Positions 15,752 through 24,866 are shown, counted from the first letter of the stretch. The stretch: DNA of 64,000 nt from Paraburkholderia bannensis NBRC 103871 (GCF_000685015.1 NZ_BAYA01000021.1:1-64000), one strand, 5' to 3'. Program-made: numbers and translations. Notes: generated by a model from the letters alone, not told the origin.

Positions 15752-16231
15752 TTAACCTGCAGATGAAAATATCTTTCTTAAATCAGCCGCATACTTCTTT
15801 GCACCACTAACACGAACGTATCCCAAATATGAATCAAGAAAATCAGATTTTTCGCAAAGAATAAAAAACTCAGCCATGTAAATCACCAAGAAATTTTTGG
15901 GGAATCCAATCACCTCTTCCCGCCCATCCTCAATATTACTATTCAGATCGTCGTTTTCACTAAATTCTTGCTCCGATCTAAAAGTCAGCTTAGAAAATTT
16001 ATGCAGCTTTTCAACAGTGAAATTTATGAATTTGCTTTTTTTATCAACTGTGAATTTCAACAGTTCACCGGGCAATATATCGATATATTTAAGCTTACCC
16101 GCGTCCCTCTCCAGTGCTAACTGGGATACCTCCGAGATAATTTTCATAACAAATCTTTGCTCAATAGAACGAATAATAGATTCGTACTCTTGACTCTTTA
16201 TTACATCGCTCAACTCATTTATCGCGTTCAA
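15752..16231 (-). CDS. Putative immunity protein for the Rhs toxin
   Basis: A 159-residue protein of unrecognised family, acidic and Lys/Glu/Phe rich, encoded by distinctly AT-rich DNA unlike its neighbours. I start it at the TTG 16231-16229, which overlaps the Rhs stop as TTGA and has a strong AAAGGAG site about 9 bases upstream inside the Rhs gene. The frame is open further upstream but only overlaps Rhs. Its position directly after the variable toxin tip of the Rhs gene is the classic place of a cognate immunity gene. No signal peptide or membrane segment is seen, which fits neutralising a cytoplasmic nuclease. Function is inferred from context, not from homology. Confidence 0.7.
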   Translation of the reverse strand: MNAINELSDVIKSQEYESIIRSIEQRFVMKIISEVSQLALERDAGKLKYIDILPGELLKFTVDKKSKFINFTVEKLHKFSKLTFRSEQEFSENDDLNSNIEDGREEVIGFPKNFLVIYMAEFFILCEKSDFLDSYLGYVRVSGAKKYAADLRKIFSSAG

Positions 16232-19200
16232 AATATATCCACTCCTTTCACTATTTCGTCCAGATCGTACCCAACATGTCGGTACGAGTCGACAGCTTCG
16301 TGCTGCCAAGGCGTTAAGACATCCAGATTCCCAGAATCGTGAACTCCGTCACCACCCACACGCTGTGGAATGTCACGGTGATGCAGTTCCATAGATACAT
16401 CACTCTCCACCTGGATACCAGTCTTTCTGTTTGTCATTTTTACCCGAATTCTAGGTGCTTTGCCATCCTGCATTCTCGCAATATTATTTTTTGAATATTG
16501 CGCAGGATTTTCTGCAGCTTCCTTTCTCCAAAAACTCTTCCGCCCAGTATTCCAGCAAGCCCATCCCCACGGATCAATCCACAACACCGGATTCACCGCA
16601 TACTGATAAAGATTCAACCCACCATTCAACCCAATCGGGTCCTGGTTGATGAACCGCCCCACATCCGGATCATAAAACCGGAAAGTGTTGTAGTGCAGCC
16701 CGGTCTCCCGATCCAGGTACTGGCCTTGATAGCGCAGATTCTGCGGACGTGGCGCCTTGCGCTCAATCCACTCTTCCTGCACCGCATTGCCCCACACCTT
16801 GTAGCGCGCCTGCCAGACCAGATCGCCTTCGGCATCGGTGAGTTCTTCCGGCATCCCCGACACGTCATTATGAAAATAATAGACCGCATCGCGTGCCGCA
16901 CCACCGCTTGCATCGTTGGCGGCAGGCGCCGCACGATCGATGCGCGCCAGCGGCACGTAACTATCCGGCTCGTAGAGATACGTCAGCGCCTCCACGCCAC
17001 GCCGGTCATGATACGTCTCCTGCACCAGGCGCATGCCGTCCCATAGAAAATCCGTGCTCGCGTAACTACCGTTCAGCTTGCGAATGCGCCGTCCAAACGC
17101 GTCATACTCAAAGTGCGTCGTCGAAAGATTCAAACGATCCTTCGTCACCACCGTCTTCAACTGATGCCAGTCGTCGTACTCGAAGGTCTGTTCTTTCGTT
17201 GGCCCGTGCCCGCTCAGCTTGCGCGACAAGCGCCCATACGCGTCATACTCAAAGCGCTTGTCCTCGAACATCCTCAGCCGGTTGTGCTCGACATAGCCAC
17301 CGGGATGATCGCCCGACACAAGATTCGCCGCCGCGTCCCAGCGGAACACTTCCGAAGGCAGTCCGGGCCCCATCGCCTGCTCGATACGCCCGGTCGGATC
17401 GTAGCGATACGAGGTCGCGCCATAGCGCAGATCCTGCTTGCGGATCATGTCGCCGGCCAGGTCGTAATGCCATTGCTTGGCCAGCAGTGGATCCGGCGCG
17501 GCCCCGCGCATCGCGCTCTGACGCGCGCGCCGCCCCACGCTGTCATAGCCGAAGTGGCTCGTCAGTTTGCCCTGCGTGCGCAGCACTTCACGGTGCAGAT
17601 CATCGCGTTCGATATCAGCAATTTCCGCACCATCCATGCGGATCTGGTGAACGTGGCCAGAGCCGTAGTGCAGCCAGTCAACCGTGCGTTCACCGGAGAT
17701 CGTCGTTTGCGTGCGGTTGCCGAGTTCATCGTAGGTGTGCGTCAGCCAGCCGGTCGGCGTGTATTCCTCGAGCACTTCGCCGCGCACGCCGTATTTGAGA
17801 CTCACGCGGTTCTTCAATGCAGGGCCGTTTGCGTTGACGGCATACAGTTCCGCCGATGCAATCCGTCCGCCCTTGTCATAGCGATACGCGCAACGTTCGC
17901 GGCCCGCCTCCTTCGCGATGAGCCGGCCAATTGCGTCGCGTTCGTACCGTGTATGCAGCCTCCCTTCATGCAACGCCACGCCGAAGCCGCAAGCATCGTA
18001 CTCGTACGCGCGGCGGCTCCCATCCAGACGGATCTCCTCGATCAACTGATCGCGGTGGTCGTAACGGAAGGTGTAGCGTTCGCGATTTTCGTTGGTGAGC
18101 GTGCCAAGCCGGAATGCTTCGTCGTAGCTGAATCGCACGACACGTCCCGCCGCATCCGTGCGCGCGAGCAACAGGCCGCGCGGATTCAGTTCGTAGCGCG
18201 TGCTTCGCGCGTTCGTATCGACAACTTCGACAAGACGGCCCGCGTCGTCGTAACGGAACGCCTGACGCGCGCCATCGGCGCTCACGATAGTCGTTACGCG
18301 TCCCATCGCATCGGCTTCATAGACGGTCTGCTGGCCTGCAGCGTCGGTCACGCGTGCGAGCGCGCCGCGCGTGTCGTACGCAAAGCGCGTGGTCTTCCCG
18401 GAGCAGTCCGTATAGGCCGTGAGTTGCGCGCGCGCGTTCCATTCGAGGTGCTTGTAGCCGCCGCTCGCGTCGCGTACGGTATGCACAAGGCCCCGTTCGT
18501 CGCGGTGATATTCGGTCGCGAAGCCCGCAGGGTCGCGCGTCATCGTCAGGTTGCCGCGCTCGTCGTAGCGATAAGTCCAGCGTGCATTAGCGGCATCGGT
18601 CTCGGCGACAGGCAGATCGTAGTAGCCGTTCCACTCGGTGCGTTCGCTCTGGCCAAGTGCATCGATACTCGCAATCTGGCGGCCACGGTCGTCATATTCG
18701 AAACGCGTCGCGTGTCCCGCCGGATCGATAGCGCGCAACAACTGGCGCAGCGCGTTCCATTCGAAGCGCCACGTGTGCCCTTCGGCGTCTGTGTAGCTGA
18801 GCGGCTGCTGGTCTTCGTTCCAGGTCCAGTGCGTGACGCGACCCAGTTGATCCGTGATCGTGACGGCGCGGTGCTCGGGATCGGCGGCAAATGTATAGGC
18901 TTCGCCGTCGTCGGTCCAGTGGCGCACCACGCGCGCGTCGCGGCCCGCGCCCTGCCATGCGTAGAAGCATCGCAGGCCGCCGGGCAGCGTGTGCATCGTC
19001 ATCAGGCCGTCGGCGTACGCGAAGTTGCGCACCACATGGCCGCTGCGGTCAGTAACCGAGGTCAGTTCGCCATCCGCGCTATAGGCGTAGCGCACCAGCG
19101 TGTCCGCCTGCTCGCCGTCCGCGCCGCGCACCAGGTCGATGGTGGCAATACGCGATGGATGCGCTTCGGCGTAATTCAGCGCAAGCACGCGCCCGGTGGC

Positions 19201-20439
19201 ATCGAGCAGACGCTGCGGCTTGCCATCGGCTTCATCGCGCGCAACTTCGATCCAGTTGCCGTTGCGATCTTCAAGTCGCCATAGTTTCAGAATATCTGTT
19301 TCGGCATCCGAATTAATAGCCATGCCGAAATCACGGTACATGCCGTCCACCGACTCGACCACGTAGTGGCCGCCAGCCGTGCAAATCAGATACAGGCCTT
19401 CTGGCACGCTAAAGTGGCTCTCGCCAGGAGCGACAGCGGGGAACACGATATCGCGCCCTTGTTCGTCCCAGTACGTGATCGATGCGATCTTGCCGTCCGC
19501 GTCGCGAGCGATCTTGAGCTCGATGCTGATCGGCACGCTCCAGCCGCGCCCAAAGAGGCTGTCCGCGCGATCGTCGTGACTGCTGTAGAAACGTTGCCAG
19601 ACGAGCGGCAGCGGCCCCGGCAGCACGAAGTCGGTATCGTCGGCGCCGTCGAGAATCTTGCCCCCAGTAATCACGTTGACCGGGTGGCCCGCCGCGACCC
19701 TGAACAGGTGCCCGAGCGCCGTGCCGACCAGACCGCCGGCGAGGTTGACCGCCAGACACGGCAACGCGGACTTGAGCGCGCTCCAGTTTCCCTTGCCGCG
19801 CCCGCACAAGGAAAGCGCTATGCCGATCACCGTACCCAGCCACGCAACCCACTTGCGCGCCGGGGTGATGTCGCGCACCTGCTGCGTTCCGCCGCCGATA
19901 AAGACGTTGTCCGAGCCCACGGCGATGGTGCCGTCGCAAGTGGTCTTGTCCCCCACGCGCGCGGCCGGCTGGTCATTGATGTAGACGTTGCCAGAGCCCT
20001 GGGCAATCATCTGCGGGCCCGAATGGTTCTGGCAGGCCGCCGTATCGCTGTCGCCGGGACTGGCCGCACGTGCCGCCGGATGATCATTGACGTAGACGTT
20101 GCCCGATCCGCTTGAAATCTGGCCTTTGATCTCGGGCGGCGCGATCGCGTTGCCCAGCGCATGAGCGGCGTCATCGATCTTCTCGTTAAGCCCCGAGCCT
20201 TCCATCGCGGCCGCCACGCCAATGCCGATGCCGATCACGAGCGGCGTCGCGATACCTGCCGTCGCGACTTCGAGCGCACCCAGCCCGGCGAAAACAGCGC
20301 CTTCAACAAGCGTCGTCAAGGCCCAGCCAATCGCGGCACCGCCGAGTAGCGAACCACCCATGCTGAGCAAATCGCCAAGCAAGCTGGTGTGACTGATCGG
20401 ATCGTCCTTGCGCGCGGCTGCGAACTGTTCGCTGCTCAC
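16228..20439 (-). CDS. T6SS PAAR-Rhs polymorphic toxin with C-terminal HNH-like nuclease tip
   Basis: A 1403-residue effector. Residues 8-18 (AARKDDPISHT) match the prePAAR motif, hydrophobic segments span about 22-80, and a PAAR domain covers about 105-190 (GSGNVYVNDHPAARA, GSGNVYINDQPAARVGD). A second hydrophobic stretch lies near 203-245. A long YD/RHS repeat shell follows, ending in the conserved core YQGQYLDRETGLHYNTFRFY and DPIGLNGGLNLYQYAVNP, then DPWG at about 1289-1292. The last 111 residues are the toxin: SMELHHRDIPQRVGG (HH at 1353-1354), NLDVLTPWQHE and a final Asp/Tyr-rich tail resemble LHH/HNH-type nucleases. The start is GTG, sharing GTGA with the EagR stop. The DNA of the tip (16228 to about 16563) is AT-richer than the shell. 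Confidence 0.92.
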   Translation of the reverse strand: MSSEQFAAARKDDPISHTSLLGDLLSMGGSLLGGAAIGWALTTLVEGAVFAGLGALEVATAGIATPLVIGIGIGVAAAMEGSGLNEKIDDAAHALGNAIAPPEIKGQISSGSGNVYVNDHPAARAASPGDSDTAACQNHSGPQMIAQGSGNVYINDQPAARVGDKTTCDGTIAVGSDNVFIGGGTQQVRDITPARKWVAWLGTVIGIALSLCGRGKGNWSALKSALPCLAVNLAGGLVGTALGHLFRVAAGHPVNVITGGKILDGADDTDFVLPGPLPLVWQRFYSSHDDRADSLFGRGWSVPISIELKIARDADGKIASITYWDEQGRDIVFPAVAPGESHFSVPEGLYLICTAGGHYVVESVDGMYRDFGMAINSDAETDILKLWRLEDRNGNWIEVARDEADGKPQRLLDATGRVLALNYAEAHPSRIATIDLVRGADGEQADTLVRYAYSADGELTSVTDRSGHVVRNFAYADGLMTMHTLPGGLRCFYAWQGAGRDARVVRHWTDDGEAYTFAADPEHRAVTITDQLGRVTHWTWNEDQQPLSYTDAEGHTWRFEWNALRQLLRAIDPAGHATRFEYDDRGRQIASIDALGQSERTEWNGYYDLPVAETDAANARWTYRYDERGNLTMTRDPAGFATEYHRDERGLVHTVRDASGGYKHLEWNARAQLTAYTDCSGKTTRFAYDTRGALARVTDAAGQQTVYEADAMGRVTTIVSADGARQAFRYDDAGRLVEVVDTNARSTRYELNPRGLLLARTDAAGRVVRFSYDEAFRLGTLTNENRERYTFRYDHRDQLIEEIRLDGSRRAYEYDACGFGVALHEGRLHTRYERDAIGRLIAKEAGRERCAYRYDKGGRIASAELYAVNANGPALKNRVSLKYGVRGEVLEEYTPTGWLTHTYDELGNRTQTTISGERTVDWLHYGSGHVHQIRMDGAEIADIERDDLHREVLRTQGKLTSHFGYDSVGRRARQSAMRGAAPDPLLAKQWHYDLAGDMIRKQDLRYGATSYRYDPTGRIEQAMGPGLPSEVFRWDAAANLVSGDHPGGYVEHNRLRMFEDKRFEYDAYGRLSRKLSGHGPTKEQTFEYDDWHQLKTVVTKDRLNLSTTHFEYDAFGRRIRKLNGSYASTDFLWDGMRLVQETYHDRRGVEALTYLYEPDSYVPLARIDRAAPAANDASGGAARDAVYYFHNDVSGMPEELTDAEGDLVWQARYKVWGNAVQEEWIERKAPRPQNLRYQGQYLDRETGLHYNTFRFYDPDVGRFINQDPIGLNGGLNLYQYAVNPVLWIDPWGWACWNTGRKSFWRKEAAENPAQYSKNNIARMQDGKAPRIRVKMTNRKTGIQVESDVSMELHHRDIPQRVGGDGVHDSGNLDVLTPWQHEAVDSYRHVGYDLDEIVKGVDIF

Positions 20440-20897
20440 GATGTGCTGTCCGGCGACTCGATCAAGGTGGGACGTGCCACGCGCGGCTGATAGCTGTCGA
20501 TCATGCGTGCCGCCATCGCGCGCTGTTCGTCCGTGAACGGCGTGGCGCTGGTGAGCGTCATGACGAGCACGCGCCCACTATCGTCGCTCGGAAACACCGT
20601 CTGGACCTGGTGACGCAAACGCCCATCCTGTTCGTGCGTCGCTTCGATCTGTACGCCTGCGCGCCCACCCACCGTCACCGCCGTGCGCAAGCGCTCGGTC
20701 AGTTGCGGCGCTTCACGTGTGGCGAGCGCCCATTCACGCGCAATAAACGCATCGAGGTTCTCGTCCTCACGCAGTCGTCCGCGCGAGATGACGAGATTCA
20801 GCCCCCCGGGGCCGTCGTTGAGCATGAGAATATTGACGGTGCGATCGAGCGCCGTATCGGGCAGCACGAAGCTGCCTTCATGAATCGCGTAGTGCAT
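20436..20897 (-). CDS. EagR-type T6SS effector chaperone (DcrB/DUF1795 family)
   Basis: A 153-residue cytoplasmic DUF1795 protein (YAIHEGSFVLPD, NILMLNDGPGGLNLVISRGR, VLVMTLTSATPFTDEQR). Eag chaperones of this family bind the N-terminal membrane segments of prePAAR-containing Rhs effectors, keep them soluble and help load them on VgrG. This protein is encoded between VgrG and such an Rhs effector, with its stop overlapping the rhs GTG start by 4 bases. Family and position agree, so the assignment is firm. It starts 13 bases after the vgrG stop, consistent with one transcript. Confidence 0.88.
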   Translation of the reverse strand: MHYAIHEGSFVLPDTALDRTVNILMLNDGPGGLNLVISRGRLREDENLDAFIAREWALATREAPQLTERLRTAVTVGGRAGVQIEATHEQDGRLRHQVQTVFPSDDSGRVLVMTLTSATPFTDEQRAMAARMIDSYQPRVARPTLIESPDSTS

Positions 20898-20910
20898 GGT
20901 AAATGGTCGT

Positions 20911-23055
20911 TTATTTATTCAGGTCGATGCGCTGGCCGTTGATCGACACGCCGGAATCGTCCATACGGATCACGGAACCGTTGTGCTGCAGCGTGATACC
21001 TTCAGGCGCGAGTACGATAAAGCTGTTCTGTACCTTGAGCATCAAGCCGAGTTCGGCTTCGTATTGCTGCGTGCCGCCGCCACCGTCCTTCGCGGGCGTG
21101 GTCACTTCGACCGTGGTGGCCGTGGTGCCGCGTTTCTGGGCAATGGTTTCGGTCAGGTTGCCCTTGGCGATCCACTTGGTTTCGTCTCCGGCATCGAGCG
21201 TGACGATGCGCGCGCCGCCTACCACGCGATGCGTTTCGGTATCCTGAATGACCGTATTGAGGTCTTTCTGCGCATGCAGGAAGAACTCCTGCTGGCCATT
21301 CGTATCGGTCATGCGGATTTCATTCGAGCCTTGCCCCTTAAAGGTCTGGCTCTTGATCCCCATGGTCTGGCCTGCTGCGCCGTGATACGGATTGCCGTTG
21401 TCGCCGTTATAGACGCGCCCGACAATCACCGGATTGTCCGGATCGCCCTGATTGAAGGCCACCAGCACTTCCTGGTTGATGCGGGGAATCGCAGCCGCGC
21501 CCCAGCCCGCTCCAGCCCAAGGCTGCGAAACGCGAATCCACATTGAATCCGATCCATCCATCTTGCCGCGCCGGTCCCACAGAAAATGTACTTTCACGGC
21601 GCTGCCGTTGGTGTAGATTTCCTCGCCCTTCGGCCCCACCACGATTGCCGATTGCGTGCCTTGAATCAGCGGCTTAGGCGTCGTACGCATCGCTCGGTAC
21701 GGCACCTTGTTGGGCAGCAGCGCGAACGAGTTGCGGTACGGCAGCTTCACGTCGTGTTGCGCGTAGTCGTTCACGGCTTCGTGTCGCACACGCAGAATCA
21801 CATATTCGCGATTCATCGTGATCACCGGATGCCCTGTCACCGTCACGGTGCCCGCCGTCGTCATGCGCCATGCGTAGCCCGAGCCCGTAAAACGCTGTGC
21901 CTGTGCCTCTTCCGCTTCCATCGCGTAGCGTGCGTAACGATTGCCGTCGTCGCTGCGATCGTAGAGCGACTGGTGCTCGAAGCGTTCGGTGGAATTGATC
22001 CGGGCGTGCCTGATGGTCTGCGATTCGGCTTCCACCAGCATCAGCGGCGAAGTCGGATTGTGGTAATTGAAGTCGCGATACGTGACCTTGCCGAGTCCGA
22101 AGTGTCCGCCTTCGTGCAATTGATCGATGCCGTTGAACTCGCTCGACGCACTGTCCGCAAACGGTACGGTCGGCAATCCGTCGATCGGACGGAACACAAG
22201 GTTCGAATCGCCGATCGCCAGCAAGTGCTTGTCTTTCTCGTAGCGGTGCGTCCAGACCAGCCCCTCCTGCTCCATCAGCCGCGCACAGAAGTTGAAATAC
22301 GACTCCTGGTACATCACGACGTATTCAAGCGGCGTCTGCACGCCGTGAATGTCGAAGGCGAAATCCGCGAAACCGAATTCCTGGAAAATCTCGGTGAGAA
22401 TGTCTTGCGCGGTCTTGTTCTGGAAGATGCGGCAATCCGTGGAGCGCGTGAGAAACCAGAACCACGGTACGAGTGTCATCTGATACTGCGTGACGCGTCC
22501 CGGATTGCTCGCACGGTCGAACGACGCGACATAACCGTCGAAATAGCGCGTGTTGTCCGCCCCTGTCGCGCCCGCCACCACGCGCTCGACCGAAAAATCC
22601 GCCGCGTTCTGGTCGAGCTGGATTTTCACCTGCTGGCCAATCAGATCGCTGGGCTGTAGATCGTGCCGATGCGAGAGCAGATCCAGATGGATCTCCGGCA
22701 ATCGGTTCACATGCTCGTCGACGACCAGTGCGTTCACCAGCAGCACATCGCTCCCGAGCTGCGTCTCAATCGTCACGTAGCGGTTCATCTGCGTGAGCAA
22801 CGCGGAATCGCCCGCAGTGCTGTTGATCGCCTGCGCGACCGCGCCCGGCGTCTTGCCGAGCAGCGAAAAGCCGGTCTGCGCGAGTTGCTGCGCGCGCTGA
22901 ATCGTGTCGAGGTGGCCAGCCAGGCCAGCGAGCGGGCCGGCGCTGCCGGAGATGGCCGAAGCGGCCGCATTCGTCAGGCCGCCGAGCGTGCTGAATGCGC
23001 CTGAGGATCCGCCGCTCAGGTCGCCAGGCAAGCCGCCATTAAAGGCGAAACTCAT
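20911..23055 (-). CDS. vgrG: T6SS spike protein VgrG with N-terminal extension
   Basis: A 714-residue spike protein. The gp27-like part is at about 95-460 (YVTIETQLGSDVLLVNALV, SHRHDLQPSDLIGQQV, LVPWFWFLTRSTDCRIFQNK, LEYVVMYQESYFNFCARLME). The gp5-like OB fold and needle follow (VRVSQPWAGAGWG-type region written WIRVSQPWAGAGWG, INQEVLVAFNQGDPDNPVIVGRVYN), ending at a short beta-helix tip without an effector extension. About 90 Gly/Ala/Ser-rich residues precede the usual start and are not typical of VgrG. The gene heads the vgrG-eagR-rhs-immunity unit, with AAGGAAG before the ATG. No T6SS sheath, baseplate or ATPase genes are in the window, so this is an orphan VgrG island. Confidence 0.93.
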   Translation of the reverse strand: MSFAFNGGLPGDLSGGSSGAFSTLGGLTNAAASAISGSAGPLAGLAGHLDTIQRAQQLAQTGFSLLGKTPGAVAQAINSTAGDSALLTQMNRYVTIETQLGSDVLLVNALVVDEHVNRLPEIHLDLLSHRHDLQPSDLIGQQVKIQLDQNAADFSVERVVAGATGADNTRYFDGYVASFDRASNPGRVTQYQMTLVPWFWFLTRSTDCRIFQNKTAQDILTEIFQEFGFADFAFDIHGVQTPLEYVVMYQESYFNFCARLMEQEGLVWTHRYEKDKHLLAIGDSNLVFRPIDGLPTVPFADSASSEFNGIDQLHEGGHFGLGKVTYRDFNYHNPTSPLMLVEAESQTIRHARINSTERFEHQSLYDRSDDGNRYARYAMEAEEAQAQRFTGSGYAWRMTTAGTVTVTGHPVITMNREYVILRVRHEAVNDYAQHDVKLPYRNSFALLPNKVPYRAMRTTPKPLIQGTQSAIVVGPKGEEIYTNGSAVKVHFLWDRRGKMDGSDSMWIRVSQPWAGAGWGAAAIPRINQEVLVAFNQGDPDNPVIVGRVYNGDNGNPYHGAAGQTMGIKSQTFKGQGSNEIRMTDTNGQQEFFLHAQKDLNTVIQDTETHRVVGGARIVTLDAGDETKWIAKGNLTETIAQKRGTTATTVEVTTPAKDGGGGTQQYEAELGLMLKVQNSFIVLAPEGITLQHNGSVIRMDDSGVSINGQRIDLNK

Positions 23056-23272
23056 TGTTCTTCCTTGTTCATCTCAAGTTTTTATCCGGCAAACCGGATC
23101 CCTGGTCAGGGGCATCGCTACTGTAGGCGAAAATAACGCGATTAAAAACATATGGGAGCACGATTAAATGCAACATTTGTTACAACGCACCGGCTTTAAT
23201 TCAATTTGCATCGATAAAATGAGCCTGGGCGCGGCGGAGCAAGGATCAGCAGCTGGGATATGGCGGGATGTG

Positions 23273-23305
23273 GAAAAAAATGCAGCACCCTGAATAAGGT
23301 GCCGC
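23273..23305 (-). terminator. Rho-independent terminator between kinase and vgrG
   Basis: On the minus strand a stem of about 8 bp with one mismatch (GCGGCACC and GGTGCTGC) and an 8-base loop is followed by CATTTTTTT. It would isolate vgrG transcription from upstream genes. Confidence 0.7.
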
Positions 23306-23402
23306 ATAAAATCAGGAATGAATTACCGGATTGAAGCGCCAATCTATGTCGACGCTCATAAACTTTTAAAATCGGCTCGTTGCCGTTTAATTGGCAATCA
23401 AA

Positions 23403-23430
23403 TAGGTAGGGCGCGCACCGCGCGCCCTAT
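23403..23430 (-). terminator. Hairpin directly after the LRR-kinase gene
   Basis: A 9-bp perfect stem (TAGGGCGCG and CGCGCCCTA) with a 5-base loop starts a few bases after the kinase stop. The following minus-strand sequence CCTATTTGATTG is only moderately T-rich, so it may act together with the stronger terminator at 23273-23305. Confidence 0.5.
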
Positions 23431-23435
23431 CCAAT

Positions 23436-24764
23436 TTAAATCAGCACATCCAGCCGCCCGATAATCTCATCGAACGACGGGCGCGCTTTCACGTTTTCAC
23501 CCATGCAGTCCTGCACCAATGCCTCAAGCGCGGCGGTGCGGGCTGCCGAAGCCGCAATCGCACGTTGCGCCAGTTCCTCCAGCAGGCAACCGAACGCACG
23601 CACCTCGATCCGCTCGAACGCGCCTGCCGTCGCCTGGTCGCCGACATCGTGAAACGACGCGCCGCCGAAGTCGCCGAGCAGCGCATGCCCCGCGCCATCG
23701 TGCAGGATGTTGTGCGCGTAGAGATCGCCGTGCATGATGCCGCGCCGATGCAGATGCTGCGCGGCCGACGCAATGCCGCGCGCGACGCCCAGCGCAACGG
23801 CCCAGTCGAAGCGCACGTCATCGGCATACACGTCGCGCGTGCACGAATCCAGGCTAGGCGGCCCGGCCAGGTTGCCGAAGGCAGGATCGATCAGCGCCAT
23901 CGCAAGGCCAGGCTCGCCCAGCGGGTGTCCCGTGATGCGCCCCAGCACCGCAATCAGGTTGCCATGCTGTCCAGCCTGCAGGCACGCGGTCATTTCCATG
24001 CCCGGCAGCCCATCGCTCGTCAGCGCGCCCTTGAACAGCTTGACGGCGAGCGCCTGCGCCGGATGACCGTCCTTGAGCAGACGCGTGGCGCGATGAATCA
24101 CACCCGATGCGCCCTCGCCCAGGACCTGGCCTAGCGCGAGTTCATGCCAGTCGATGTCGGGCACGGTCGATCGCAGCGCCGCTGCCTGCTCGCGCGCCGC
24201 ATTGAACGGATTGCCCGCATAGGCAAGCCACGAAAGCCGCGGCAACTCAAACAGCCAGTCGGGCAACGCATCGAACTGGTTCGCCGATATCCGCAGCAAT
24301 TCCAGCTTGCTGCACGCACGCATCGATTCGGGCAGCGCACGCAGGCGGTTACCCGCGAGCATCAGCTTTTGCAGATGCGGCCGCTCGCCGAGTTCGCGCG
24401 GCAGCGTATCGATATCGTTGTCGGTGAGGATCAGCCAGCGTAGCAGCGGCGGCAGCGCGCTCGCGGAAACGTGACGGATACGGTTCGACTTGAAGCCCAC
24501 CATGCTCAGCGAGGCGCACTCGCCCAGCATGGGCGGCAATTCGGTGAAGGGGTTCTGCGAGACGAACAGAATGCGCAGACGCTTCAGGCGCGGCAGGTCG
24601 TCGGGCAGCGACGTCAGCGCGTTGCCGGACAGGTCGAGCACTTCCAGCGTGTCGGCGAGGTCGAAAATCTCGCGTGGGAATTCGGTCAATCCGCAGGCGA
24701 GTTTGAGCTGGCGCGCGCCGGCGAGTTGTCCGGCGCGCAGTTGGTCGAGAGTGGCAGTCGTCAC
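23436..24764 (-). CDS. Leucine-rich repeat protein with C-terminal Ser/Thr-type protein kinase domain
   Basis: A 442-residue protein in two halves. Residues about 20-190 are some seven leucine-rich repeats (LEVLDLSGNALTSLPDDL, LRWLILTDNDIDTLPREL, LQKLMLAGNRLRALPESM). From about 208 there is a kinase fold: glycine loop LGEGASGVIHRA, ATP-binding Lys242 in ALAVKLFKG, catalytic loop HGDLYAHNIL (Asp347, Asn352) and DFG at 365-367, so it looks active. No membrane segment or signal peptide is seen. LRR-kinase fusions occur sporadically in Proteobacteria without settled targets. The start is GTG with a poor ribosome site. It lies upstream of vgrG on the same strand but is separated from it by terminators, so a T6SS link is only positional. 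Confidence 0.85.
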   Translation of the reverse strand: MTTATLDQLRAGQLAGARQLKLACGLTEFPREIFDLADTLEVLDLSGNALTSLPDDLPRLKRLRILFVSQNPFTELPPMLGECASLSMVGFKSNRIRHVSASALPPLLRWLILTDNDIDTLPRELGERPHLQKLMLAGNRLRALPESMRACSKLELLRISANQFDALPDWLFELPRLSWLAYAGNPFNAAREQAAALRSTVPDIDWHELALGQVLGEGASGVIHRATRLLKDGHPAQALAVKLFKGALTSDGLPGMEMTACLQAGQHGNLIAVLGRITGHPLGEPGLAMALIDPAFGNLAGPPSLDSCTRDVYADDVRFDWAVALGVARGIASAAQHLHRRGIMHGDLYAHNILHDGAGHALLGDFGGASFHDVGDQATAGAFERIEVRAFGCLLEELAQRAIAASAARTAALEALVQDCMGENVKARPSFDEIIGRLDVLI

Positions 24765-24808
24765 GCTGGGAATAAATCCGATGAGTCCGGCAAGAAGAAT
24801 GGCGAGAG

Positions 24809-24840
24809 AAAAAATGCACGGCGGCGCGCGATGCGCCGCC
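24809..24840 (-). terminator. Rho-independent terminator after the MFS transporter gene
   Basis: On the minus strand an 8-bp GC stem (GGCGGCGC and GCGCCGCC) with a 5-base loop is followed by GTGCATTTTTTC. It closes the leuCD-MFS transcript 26 bp after its last stop and implies that the kinase gene needs its own promoter. Confidence 0.8.
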
Positions 24841-24866
24841 TGTTGCCGTCATTCTAGCCGGATCGC

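Larger units (their letters stand above)
23056..23435. other. Intergenic region between LRR-kinase and vgrG (promoter and terminators)
   Basis: 380 bp without a supported gene. On the minus strand it holds the end of the kinase transcript (two hairpins listed separately) and then an AT-rich stretch around 23140-23220 likely to contain the vgrG promoter. No operator motif was recognised. Confidence 0.6.

Noticed and set aside
17113..19284. 723-codon open frame on the plus strand across the Rhs gene
   Set aside because: Antisense of the RHS repeat shell with the typical Arg/Val/His-rich shadow composition and no recognisable domain.
23436..24764. LRR-kinase considered as a T6SS effector
   Set aside because: No PAAR, MIX, Rhs or chaperone linkage, no immunity-like neighbour, and two terminator hairpins separate it from vgrG. 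Kept only as a positional association.
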